16,774 nucleotides of DNA from Gemmatimonadota bacterium (GTDB lineage Bacteria > Gemmatimonadota > Gemmatimonadetes > JACCXV01 > JAHWKZ01): contig JAHWKZ010000020.1 in the NCBI GenBank assembly GCA_019347645.1, forward strand, positions 1-16,774, in the 5' to 3' direction. Shown one piece after another: positions 6,644 to 14,048 of the stretch. Positions within the stretch are counted from its first letter, which is position 1; each line of letters opens with the position of its first letter. The notes under the pieces were generated by a model, which was given only the letters and a program-made list of their open reading frames with translations, had not been told where the DNA came from and made no database searches. Position numbers and translations under genes: made by a program.

Positions 6644-7189
6644 CTATCGCCGGCCCTCGAACAGCGCGAGGTACTTCGCGTACCCCTCCGCCTCCAGCCG
6701 GTCGAGCGGCACGAAGCGGAGCGCCGCCGAATTCATGCACCACCGCTTCCCGGTCGGGGGAGGCCCGTCGTCGAAGACGTGCCCGAGATGGGAGTCGGCG
6801 GCTCTCGAGCGGACCTCGGTCCGGCGAACGATCAGCTTCCAGTCGTCCTTCAGGTAGACGTTGTCCGGTTCGAGCGGGCGCCAGAAGCTCGGCCAGCCGG
6901 TTCCCGACTCGTACTTGTGGATCGAGGCGAACAGGGGCTCGCCGCTGACGACGTCGACGTAGATCCCGGGCTCCTTGCTGTCCCAGTAGGCGTTCCGGAA
7001 GGGGGGCTCGGTGTCGTCCTCCTGGGTGACCGCGTACTGAAGGGGGGTCAGCGTCCCGCGGAGGACGGAATCGGCCGGCCTCGCGGTCCCGATCGTCGGA
7101 TCCTGCGGGCGGGCCTCGTTCGGGGAACAGGCGAGGCTCGCCACGCAGAGCGACGCGACGAAGGCGAACGGAAAAATCGTCTGGGTCAT
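6644..7189 (-). CDS. msrB: Exported peptide-methionine (R)-S-oxide reductase, zinc-less type
   Basis: The 181-residue protein reduces methionine-R-sulfoxide. The N-terminus MTQTIFPFAFVASLCVASLAC is a signal peptide with a probable lipidated Cys21, which places the enzyme at the cell envelope. MsrB hallmarks follow: SGTGWPSFW (95-103), SHLGHVFDDGP (133-143) and RWCMNSAALRF with catalytic Cys151. The usual zinc-binding CxxC is replaced by Asp and Ser in GIYVDVVSGEPLF, as in the PilB-type branch. No other Cys remains in the mature domain apart from the lipid one, so a normal intramolecular resolving Cys is missing. The ATG at 7189 is preceded by AAGAGG. It is divergent from msrA and first in the strand leading to mqnC. 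Confidence 0.93.
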   Translation of the reverse strand: MTQTIFPFAFVASLCVASLACSPNEARPQDPTIGTARPADSVLRGTLTPLQYAVTQEDDTEPPFRNAYWDSKEPGIYVDVVSGEPLFASIHKYESGTGWPSFWRPLEPDNVYLKDDWKLIVRRTEVRSRAADSHLGHVFDDGPPPTGKRWCMNSAALRFVPLDRLEAEGYAKYLALFEGRR

Positions 7190-7231
7190 GGGCGGCCTCT
7201 TCTCGATGGGCGTGACATCGCTCTCGTCTTT

Positions 7232-7237
7232 ATGATA
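7232..7237 (-). promoter_or_regulatory. Candidate -10 box for msrB
   Basis: TATCAT on the minus strand, one mismatch from TATAAT, lies 42 bases before the msrB ATG in the 147-bp msrA/msrB divergent gap. No good -35 hexamer is found at 16-18 bases, so this is tentative. Confidence 0.3.
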
Positions 7238-7323
7238 CGCCTCGAAAGGACGAGGGATCCAGGCGTCCGAGAGGGTCGCGGTCTCCAGGGGGAACATCGC
7301 GGCCGTCGCCTCAGTATCTTGGT

Positions 7324-7330
7324 GGGAGGG
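7324..7330 (+). promoter_or_regulatory. Ribosome binding site GGGAGGG fixing the TTG start of msrA
   Basis: GGGAGGG ends six bases before TTG at 7337. The encoded protein then begins directly with a well-formed lipoprotein signal peptide, which selects this TTG over upstream in-frame codons. Confidence 0.65.
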
Positions 7331-7336
7331 ATTTCC

Positions 7337-7996
<660 letters not shown>

Positions 7997-8027
7997 GGTA
8001 TCTTGGCGCCGCCGAATCCCGAGCCGC

Positions 8028-8033
8028 GAGGAG
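8028..8033 (+). promoter_or_regulatory. Ribosome binding site GAGGAG fixing the NTF2-like start
   Basis: GAGGAG ends five bases before GTG at 8039. This favours GTG over the upstream in-frame TTG at 8003, which has no such site. Confidence 0.55.
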
Positions 8034-8038
8034 CCGCC

Positions 8039-8479
8039 GTGCCGAGCCCTGAATCCGACATCGAGGAGATCGTGCACCGGGAGACCCGGGCCTGGGACGA
8101 CGGCGACGTCGATCTCCTCCTGACCGTCTTCCATCCCGACATGGTGTGGCCCTGGCCGCCCGACGCCGCCGCCCACGATCCGATCGAGTGGGTGTGGGGC
8201 ATGGGCCGCTTCGACCGCGTCCGCTGGCGCGCGGTCTGGCAGGAGCTCTTCGACACCCACGAGCTCATCCACAACCGTCGGGTGATCCGCCGGATCGAGG
8301 TGACGCCGCAGGCCGACGGCGCCTTCGCCGTCGTCGACGTGGACACCCTGTGGCGTGACACCGAAGGCCGGGAGAGCCGCTGGCGGGGACGCGCCTGCAA
8401 GGTGTACGCGAAGGTCGACGGCGAGTGGAAGATGACGATGCACACCGGGCTCCTCGACTACGGCGCCCGTCCCGGCTGA
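8039..8479 (+). CDS. NTF2-like / SnoaL-like domain protein
   Basis: The 146-residue cytoplasmic protein has the cone-shaped NTF2-like fold pattern. A helix (DIEEIVHRETRAWDDGDVDLLLTVF) leads into a strand with HPDMVWPWPP. Then come an insertion rich in aromatic residues (EWVWGMGRFDRVRWRAVW) and a curved sheet ending GEWKMTMHTGLLDY. The family includes SnoaL cyclases, ketosteroid isomerase and many DUF4440-like proteins without known activity. The start at GTG is chosen from the GAGGAG spacing. It is 42 bases behind msrA and four bases ahead of the exonuclease gene, so the three may be one transcript. Trp and His residues cluster in the probable pocket, but no reaction can be assigned. Confidence 0.75.
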   Translation: MPSPESDIEEIVHRETRAWDDGDVDLLLTVFHPDMVWPWPPDAAAHDPIEWVWGMGRFDRVRWRAVWQELFDTHELIHNRRVIRRIEVTPQADGAFAVVDVDTLWRDTEGRESRWRGRACKVYAKVDGEWKMTMHTGLLDYGARPG

Positions 8480-8483
8480 CGCC

Positions 8484-9350
8484 GTGCAGATTGTCGACGC
8501 CGGGATGATCGCCTTCGCCGCCTGGCACGCGCTGAAGGGAAGGATCGACTGGCCCCTCGTCTACCAGGTCCCGCGGATGCTCCGCCCCCTGGTCGAGGCG
8601 GCGGAGGACACCTACGTCCTGTGCTGGAACGGCGCCCGCCTCTGGAAGCGCGAGCGGTGGCCGGCCTACCGCGATCGGCCGGAGATCTGGGAGGAGGCGG
8701 ACCGCGAGGACTTCGATCGCATGCTCGAGACGCTGACCGCGCTCGGCGTCGTCCAGTACCGGACCGAGCACCTCGAGGCCGACGAGGCGATCGCCGCCCT
8801 CGTCCACCGCTTCGAAGGCGAGGAGGAGCTCGTGATTCGTTCCGACGACAAGGACTTCATGCAGCTCCTCTCGGGCTCCACCCGGATGGAGGGGCGGGTG
8901 CGAGGCACGGTGCGATTCACCGACGTCAAGGAGATCCTCGGCGTCACCCCCGCCTACGCCGCCGACTACCTGGCCCTGTCCGGGGACCAGGCGGATGGAA
9001 TCCCCCGGATCGTCCCACCGAAGAAGGCCCGCGAGCTGATCGATTCCCGCGGCCACGTCCGCGACTGGATCGATCGCGACCTGCGGATCGACGCGGCGAC
9101 GAAGCGGACGATCGAGGCGAGTCGGGACCAGATCCGGCTGAACCTCGAGCTCGTCGACCTCTCCCAGGCCGCGGTCGAGGAGCACGGGGCGCCCGGGGAT
9201 CCGCTCCTCGACGGGAGGGGGGATCTCGGCCGCGCCCGCGAGATCGGCGAGCGGACGGACGTCTCGTGGCTGACGGCGGACGACCTGTCCCAGGCCTACG
9301 GAGCGGTCCGGGCCTGGGGGGAGAGGACACGCGAGCGGCTGGAGATCTGA
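8484..9350 (+). CDS. Divergent FEN-type 5'-3' exonuclease
   Basis: The 288-residue protein resembles the stand-alone flap endonuclease / 5'-3' exonuclease family (PIN-like nuclease plus H3TH). Visible elements are Asp5 in IVDAG, EADE (98-101), the strongly conserved IRSDDKDFMQLL (Asp122, Asp124) and LSGDQADGIP (Asp168, Asp171). Some positions differ from the usual enzyme. Where the family has a second acidic residue (FDG or WEG) there is Asn49 in CWNGARLWKRERWP. EADD is EADE, and the helix-hairpin glycine motif after GIP is VPPKKARELI. So it is a family member with altered active-site surroundings, possibly with changed activity. The GTG start is four bases behind the preceding gene's stop. 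Its stop is one base from the convergent serpin stop. No DNA polymerase I gene adjoins. Confidence 0.82.
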   Translation: MQIVDAGMIAFAAWHALKGRIDWPLVYQVPRMLRPLVEAAEDTYVLCWNGARLWKRERWPAYRDRPEIWEEADREDFDRMLETLTALGVVQYRTEHLEADEAIAALVHRFEGEEELVIRSDDKDFMQLLSGSTRMEGRVRGTVRFTDVKEILGVTPAYAADYLALSGDQADGIPRIVPPKKARELIDSRGHVRDWIDRDLRIDAATKRTIEASRDQIRLNLELVDLSQAAVEEHGAPGDPLLDGRGDLGRAREIGERTDVSWLTADDLSQAYGAVRAWGERTRERLEI

Positions 9351-9351
9351 G

Positions 9352-10569
9352 CTACCGGGTCGGGTCGACGACCTGCCCCACGAAGAGGATCGTCCCGCTG
9401 AACCGCTCTCGGATCGCGAAGAGGTACGGGCGATCGGCGATCACCGTGGGCGGCAAGCTGGTGGGACCGGCCACGATCGTGACGGCCGCCGCCTCGGTCC
9501 CCTCCTCGTCCACCTTCACGAACGTCTTCTGCTTCACGATATCGATCCAGAAGGGATCCGAGCTCAACCGCCCGAAGTCGGCCGCGGGGGTGAACGCGAC
9601 CCCCATCCCCATGGCGGCCAGGTCGTCGACCAGGTTCCGCTCGTACTCGAGCTCGAGCCGGGGGAGCCGGACCTCCACCTCGCCGTCTCCCTCGATTCGC
9701 CCGACCAGCTCCTCCCACGCCGCGGCGTCGAGCCCGGCCACCAGGTCGTCCAGGCCGTCGACTTCGCGCGGGACCACGACGACCATCGTGAACGCGCCCC
9801 CACCGTACGGGAGCTCCACGACGCCTTTCTCCTCGTCGATGTAGCCCGGGAACTTCTCGTCATGGAACATCATCGGGACCCGGCGGGTGGAGCCGTCGGC
9901 CAGATGGAACGTCGCCTCGCGCGTCCGTTCAGGATCGAACGCCTCGGTCCAGGCGCCCTTGAAGTAGAGCGCGTTCATCAGGATCAGGACCCAGGCGGGA
10001 TCGATCCGGTCGAGCATCGAAGGGATCCGCCCCCGGGTCTTCTCCGAGGCCCAGCCGTTGATCGTGGAGAGCGCGGCCGGGCTCGTGAAGTCGAGCGCCT
10101 CGACCTCGGCGTCGAAGAACTCCCGGTTGGTCTCGACGAAGTCCGGCTCGATGGTGAACCCTTCGCGGTACCAGATCGCGTTGGCGATCATCGTGGTGAC
10201 CGTGGGGTCGAGGCCCAGGATCAGGTCGATCAGGTCGCGATACGACTGGCCGATCTCGTCCAGGGTCAGCGTCCCGAAGCCGAGCACCTCCCGCATCGCC
10301 TCCAGGGTGGCCCCGTCGGCGCCGTTCATCGTCATCCCCAGCGCCATCGAGACGCTCAGCGGCGAGACGAACACATTGGCCCCCGGCTCGTCGGCGGCGA
10401 TCCGACCGAAGAGGCGGAACGTGAAGTCGTTGGCGGCGTCGACGACGAGTTGTTCCTGTGCGGTCAGATCACGCGGGAGCCCCTGGATCTCGCGCGGGCC
10501 GGCGGGTCCCTCGCCGCAGGAGACCAGCAGCACGGAAGCGGCGAAGGCGACGAGGAGACGGGATGGCAT
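9352..10569 (-). CDS. Lipoprotein serpin (serine/cysteine protease inhibitor)
   Basis: The 405-residue protein has a lipoprotein signal (LLVSC, Cys18) followed by a complete serpin domain. Conserved blocks are NVFVSPLSVSMALGM, NAIWYREG, INGWASEKTRGRI, LILMNALYFKGAW, FPGYIDEEKGVVELPY and the C-terminal ADRPYLFAI. The reactive-centre hinge EEGTEAAAV (355-363) has small residues, so it should insert and inhibit. Aligning the SLPP after the loop with alpha-1-antitrypsin puts the scissile bond near Thr370-Ser371, with the loop about one residue short. Serpins are suicide inhibitors of proteases; bacterial ones are scattered and probably guard the cell surface. The ATG at 10569 has AGGAGG seven bases upstream. 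It is divergent from the rhomboid protease gene. Confidence 0.95.
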   Translation of the reverse strand: MPSRLLVAFAASVLLVSCGEGPAGPREIQGLPRDLTAQEQLVVDAANDFTFRLFGRIAADEPGANVFVSPLSVSMALGMTMNGADGATLEAMREVLGFGTLTLDEIGQSYRDLIDLILGLDPTVTTMIANAIWYREGFTIEPDFVETNREFFDAEVEALDFTSPAALSTINGWASEKTRGRIPSMLDRIDPAWVLILMNALYFKGAWTEAFDPERTREATFHLADGSTRRVPMMFHDEKFPGYIDEEKGVVELPYGGGAFTMVVVVPREVDGLDDLVAGLDAAAWEELVGRIEGDGEVEVRLPRLELEYERNLVDDLAAMGMGVAFTPAADFGRLSSDPFWIDIVKQKTFVKVDEEGTEAAAVTIVAGPTSLPPTVIADRPYLFAIRERFSGTILFVGQVVDPTR

Positions 10570-10641
10570 GGAAAGACCTCCTGCGGCGAAGTCGAAAGAC
10601 GGACACCCGGTCGGCCGATCCGGTCGACCACGCGACCGGCC

Positions 10642-10647
10642 TCTATA
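10642..10647 (-). promoter_or_regulatory. Candidate -10 box for the serpin gene
   Basis: TATAGA on the minus strand lies 72 bases before the serpin ATG, within the 208-bp divergent gap shared with the rhomboid gene. There is no recognisable -35 hexamer 16-18 bases upstream. Confidence 0.35.
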
Positions 10648-10700
10648 TCCGTGAACGCGGGCCGTCGGGCCACGGTTCAATACACCTGTACGATCCCCGC

Positions 10701-10728
10701 TTGATCCCTGGCTCCCCGTCGGTACGAT
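10701..10728 (+). promoter_or_regulatory. Sigma-70-type promoter of the rhomboid operon
   Basis: TTGATC (10701-10706) and TACGAT (10723-10728) are separated by 16 bases. Transcription would start near 10735, about 43 bases before the ATG. The -10 hexamer is identical to that of the kinase promoter on the other side of the window, with a similar leader length. Confidence 0.55.
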
Positions 10729-10777
10729 TACGGGGCCCGTGCGCAGGTCGGAGCATCCACCTCGTCTGGAGGCGTCC

Positions 10778-11452
10778 ATGGTCTTCCCTCTCGGGGACGA
10801 CGATTCGAAGCTGCGGATCACCCCCTACGTGACGTTTCTCCTCGTCGCGGCGAACGTCCTCGTCTTCGTGCTCGAGCTCGCCCAGGGCGACATCGAGCGG
10901 TTCTTCCGCACGTGGGCGGTGATCCCGGTCGAGTACGGCCGGGCCACCGACCTCGCCCCCACCCATGCGGGGCCGTTCTGGATCACGACCCTCACGTCGA
11001 TGTTCATGCACGGGGGATGGCTGCACCTGGGCGGCAACATGCTGTTCCTGTGGATCTTCGGCGACAACGTCGAAGGCGCCATGGGGCACGCCAAGTTCCT
11101 GCTGTTCTACCTCGTCTGTGGTGTCCTCGCCGCCGGGGCCCAGATCGTCCTGGACCTCTCCAGCGAGATCCCGAGCCTCGGGGCCTCCGGCGCGATCAGC
11201 GGGGTCCTCGGCGCCTACCTGGTCCTGTTCCCGAAGCAGCGGGTCCGGGTGCTGATCGGCCGGGCGATCACGCACATGCCGGCGTTCATCGTCATCGGCC
11301 TGTGGATCGTCCTCCAGTTCGTCAACGGGGTCGGCCAGCTGGCTCGAACGGAGCAGACGGGCGGCGTCGCCTACGCCGCCCACGTCGGCGGCTTCGTGGC
11401 TGGCTTGGTCCTCGTCTGGGTGTTCCGCGGCCGGCGGCCGGGACCCGCCTGA
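10778..11452 (+). CDS. Rhomboid-family intramembrane serine protease
   Basis: The 224-residue polytopic membrane protein cleaves transmembrane segments. The catalytic dyad is visible: Ser137 in GASGAISG and His202 in AHVGGF, with the conserved HLGGN motif (His83 to Asn87) in the second membrane segment. Hydrophobic stretches at about 17-35, 71-95, 106-126, 137-151, 166-184 and 196-216 give the usual six helices. The ATG at 10778 has GGAGG five bases upstream. It is the first gene of a plus-strand run followed by a lipid kinase (17-base gap) and a phosphoesterase. Bacterial rhomboids have few known substrates; none is suggested by the neighbours. Confidence 0.93.
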   Translation: MVFPLGDDDSKLRITPYVTFLLVAANVLVFVLELAQGDIERFFRTWAVIPVEYGRATDLAPTHAGPFWITTLTSMFMHGGWLHLGGNMLFLWIFGDNVEGAMGHAKFLLFYLVCGVLAAGAQIVLDLSSEIPSLGASGAISGVLGAYLVLFPKQRVRVLIGRAITHMPAFIVIGLWIVLQFVNGVGQLARTEQTGGVAYAAHVGGFVAGLVLVWVFRGRRPGPA

Positions 11453-11469
11453 CCTGTGTCTCGCCACCC

Positions 11470-12378
11470 GTGACCCACCCCCCCGTCCTGGCGATCGTGA
11501 ACCCGACCTCGGGATCCGAGGATCCCCGGGCCGTCCCCCGACGCGTGGCGCGAGCGCTCGAGGCGCGGGGCGTGAGCGCGCGGATCCTGGTCGTCGGCCG
11601 CGACGGGAATCTGCCCGCGCTCGCCCGCCGCGCCGCCGAGGAGCGAGCCGAGGTCGTTGTGGCCGCCGGCGGGGATGGAACCGTCAGCGCCATGGGGGGC
11701 GCGATCGCGGGCTCGGATTCGTGCCTGGCGGTCCTCCCCCTGGGAACGCTCAACCACTTCGCGGGGGACCTCGGCATCCCCCTCGAGCTGGACGACGCCG
11801 CCGCCGTCGTCGCCGGCGGCCGGGTCGCGAACGTCGACATCGGCGAGGTGAACGGCCGGCCGTTCCTCAACAACGCGAGCCTCGGGCTCTATCCCCACAT
11901 CGTCGAGGAGCGGCTCCATCAGCAGAGGGTGGGTCACGCGAAGTGGTCGGCGCTGCTGTGGGCCACGTTCAAGGTCGTCCTCCGGCGCCACCCGCACCTG
12001 CACGTCCGGATCGAGGCGGAGGATCGCGAGATCGAGGCGAAGACCCAGTTCGTCTTCGTCGGGAACAACGAGTACCGGATCTCGGGAGCCCACCTCGGCG
12101 ACCGGGACCGGCTCGACCGCGGGCGCCTCTCGGTCTACCTGTCGGAGCGGAGCGGCCGGCTGGAGCTCCTCGAGCTGGTCGTGCGCGCGCTCTTCGGACG
12201 GCTCGCGTCGGCGCCCGCATTCCGGGAGTTCACGAGCACCCGCCTGGTGGTCGACACCCGCCGCCACCGGATCCGGGTGGCGCTCGACGGCGAAGTCGAG
12301 ACCCTGGAGCCGCCGCTCGAGTACCGCATCCGGCCGCGGGCGCTGCGCGTCGTGGTGCCGGACGGCGAAGCCGACTGA
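11470..12378 (+). CDS. Diacylglycerol kinase-family lipid kinase (YegS/DgkB-like)
   Basis: The 302-residue cytoplasmic or membrane-associated lipid kinase has NPTSG (11-15), the nucleotide-binding GGDGT (67-71) and PLGTLNHFAGDLGIP (90-104), which are the signatures of the DAGK catalytic domain. The C-terminal beta-sandwich carries NNEYRISG, DRGRLSVYL and ALDGEVETLEPP. Such enzymes phosphorylate diacylglycerol or related lipids, or act on other lipid diols. The GTG at 11470 is the first plausible start after the rhomboid stop; no strong Shine-Dalgarno is seen, so coupling across the 17-base gap is likely. It is followed after three bases by the phosphoesterase. Substrate is not resolved. Confidence 0.9.
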   Translation: MTHPPVLAIVNPTSGSEDPRAVPRRVARALEARGVSARILVVGRDGNLPALARRAAEERAEVVVAAGGDGTVSAMGGAIAGSDSCLAVLPLGTLNHFAGDLGIPLELDDAAAVVAGGRVANVDIGEVNGRPFLNNASLGLYPHIVEERLHQQRVGHAKWSALLWATFKVVLRRHPHLHVRIEAEDREIEAKTQFVFVGNNEYRISGAHLGDRDRLDRGRLSVYLSERSGRLELLELVVRALFGRLASAPAFREFTSTRLVVDTRRHRIRVALDGEVETLEPPLEYRIRPRALRVVVPDGEAD

Positions 12379-12381
12379 GAC

Positions 12382-13203
12382 GTGCGGACGCTCGTCCACC
12401 TCTCCGACCTCCACTTCGGGAGGATCGACCCTGACACGACCGATCCGCTCGTCGAGATGGTCCGCGAGATCGAGCCGGACCTGGTGGCGATCTCGGGCGA
12501 CCTCACCCAGCGGGCCCGGGACGGGCAGTTCCGGGCGGCCCGGGCGTTCCTCGACCGGCTCCCGGAGCCGCGGATCGTCGTCCCCGGCAACCACGACGTG
12601 CCGCTGTGGGACGTCGTCGCCCGCTTCCTGCGCCCGCTGGAGGGATGGCGGCGCCACATCGGCGAGGATCTCGCTCCCTTCTGGCGCGACGACGAGATCG
12701 CCGTGGCCGGCGTCAACACCGCCCGGTCGCTGACCTGGAAGGGCGGGCGGATCAACCGTGAGCAGGTCGACGCGCTCGTGACTCGCTTCCGCCGGCTGCC
12801 CGAGGCGATCACCTCGATCGTCGTCGCCCACCATCCCTTCGACCTCCCGCCGGGCCACGCCCCGCGCGATCTGGTGGGACGATCGCGGATGGCCATGGAA
12901 GCGCTGGCCCCGTGCGGCGTCGACCTCCTCCTCACCGGTCACCTCCACGTCCAGCACGTCGGCCACACCGCCGAGCGGTATCGGGTGGCGGACCACTCCG
13001 CGGTCGTGGTCCAGGCGGGCACGGCGACCTCGACCCGCGGGCGCGGCGAGCCGAACTCGTTCAACGTGATCCGGATCGACGACCCGGTCCTCGAGGTCGA
13101 GCCCCACGTCTGGCGCCCCGGCGAGACCGCCTTCGGGCCGTTCGACGAGGCGCCCCGACGGCGGTTCGTGCGGGAGGGGAGGATCTGGCGGCTGGAGGAG
13201 TGA
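12382..13203 (+). CDS. Calcineurin-type metallophosphoesterase (CpdA-like)
   Basis: The 273-residue protein has all the metal-binding blocks of the calcineurin-like phosphoesterase fold: SDLHFG (Asp9, His11), SGDLTQ (Asp40), PGNHD (Asn70, His71), VVAHHPF and TGHLHVQH. The order and spacing match class III cyclic-nucleotide phosphodiesterases and related enzymes, which use two metal ions to hydrolyse phosphodiesters. The GTG start lies three bases behind the lipid kinase stop, so it is the third gene of the rhomboid operon. A phospholipid-related substrate is possible from context, but cAMP or other phosphodiesters are equally open. The stop is 22 bases from the convergent mqnA stop. Confidence 0.92.
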   Translation: MRTLVHLSDLHFGRIDPDTTDPLVEMVREIEPDLVAISGDLTQRARDGQFRAARAFLDRLPEPRIVVPGNHDVPLWDVVARFLRPLEGWRRHIGEDLAPFWRDDEIAVAGVNTARSLTWKGGRINREQVDALVTRFRRLPEAITSIVVAHHPFDLPPGHAPRDLVGRSRMAMEALAPCGVDLLLTGHLHVQHVGHTAERYRVADHSAVVVQAGTATSTRGRGEPNSFNVIRIDDPVLEVEPHVWRPGETAFGPFDEAPRRRFVREGRIWRLEE

Positions 13204-13225
13204 TCCGCCGACCCGGCTGAGCCGC

Positions 13226-14023
13226 CTAGACCCGCGCGTCCTCGTACTCCTGGATATCGTGCTCCGCCAGCAGGTCCCGGAAGCGGGCGAGGCCCTCCCG
13301 CTCGAGGGCGCCCAGTCGGTAGGTGAAGTGGCCCAGGTAGGCGCGCAGGGTCTCGGCGTCGCCCAGCGTATCGGCCCGGCTTGCCGCGATCTCCGGGATC
13401 CGCTCCACACCCACCGCCAGGCTGCCGGTCAGGAACCCGGAGAACCGCTCCCGCTCCCGCCGGGCGACGGCCGACCGGACGACCCACACGGCGAAGACGA
13501 ACGGCAGCGCCTGCCAGGTCCACCACTCGGCGGCGAGATCCACCGTCCGACTCCATCCTTCTCGCTCGGGGTCGGCGACCGCCGCCAGCGCGCGGTCGCC
13601 GATCAGCAGCAGCGCGTCGACCGTCTCCCGGGGCTCGCCCTCGATCTCCGCTTCCGGAACCCAGGTCGGCTCGATCTCCCAGTACGCCGTCGCCAGGAGC
13701 TCCAGGAGGCGCTTGGAGGTCGACGACTCGCCGGTGATCCCGATCCGCGCGCCGTAGAGCTCCCGCGGCCGTCGGTGGGACAGGAGGACGACGGAGCGGA
13801 CGTGCTCCGCCGCCGCCACGCCCATGGACGGGGTCACGAGGTCGAAGGTGCCGTCCACGGTGAAGAAGTCCGCCACCGCCATGAGTCCGGCGTCGATGAC
13901 CCCGTCGCGGGCCGCCTGTCCCAGCTTCCGGGGCACCATCTCGACGACCTCGAACGGCGGGTCCTCGCCCCAACCGGCGTAGAACGGCTCGGCGTTCAGA
14001 TAGGGGATCTTCGCGACTTTCAT
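13226..14023 (-). CDS. mqnA: Chorismate dehydratase (futalosine pathway)
   Basis: The 265-residue protein is of the MqnA/MqnD fold. MqnA dehydrates chorismate to 3-[(1-carboxyvinyl)oxy]benzoate, the first committed step of the futalosine route. The N-terminus MKVAKIPYLNAEPFY is the typical MqnA opening. Further blocks are DAGLMAVADFF, GARIGITGESSTSKRLLELL (the substrate-binding STS segment), DALLLIGDRAL and WTWQALPFVFAVWV. The ATG at 14023 begins exactly at the family's usual N-terminus; the open frame extends upstream but overlaps mqnE. It lies 25 bases behind mqnE, and the two consecutive steps (MqnA, then MqnE) are thus in one operon. No obvious Shine-Dalgarno. Confidence 0.93.
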   Translation of the reverse strand: MKVAKIPYLNAEPFYAGWGEDPPFEVVEMVPRKLGQAARDGVIDAGLMAVADFFTVDGTFDLVTPSMGVAAAEHVRSVVLLSHRRPRELYGARIGITGESSTSKRLLELLATAYWEIEPTWVPEAEIEGEPRETVDALLLIGDRALAAVADPEREGWSRTVDLAAEWWTWQALPFVFAVWVVRSAVARRERERFSGFLTGSLAVGVERIPEIAASRADTLGDAETLRAYLGHFTYRLGALEREGLARFRDLLAEHDIQEYEDARV

Positions 14024-14048
14024 CGAGGGCGGGGGCGGCCTCGCCGGA

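Noticed and set aside
5915..7336. Long plus-strand extension upstream of msrA
   Set aside because: It is antisense to mqnC and msrB. The msrA signal peptide and ribosome binding site mark the true start at 7337.
13204..13225. Possible terminator between the phosphoesterase and mqnA stops
   Set aside because: CGGCTGAGCCG can pair only with a one-base loop; no usable hairpin or T-run.
11371..13410. A 679-codon open frame on the minus strand
   Set aside because: It is antisense to the lipid kinase and phosphoesterase, both with complete motifs. The predicted protein is Arg/Asp/Pro-rich with no domain.
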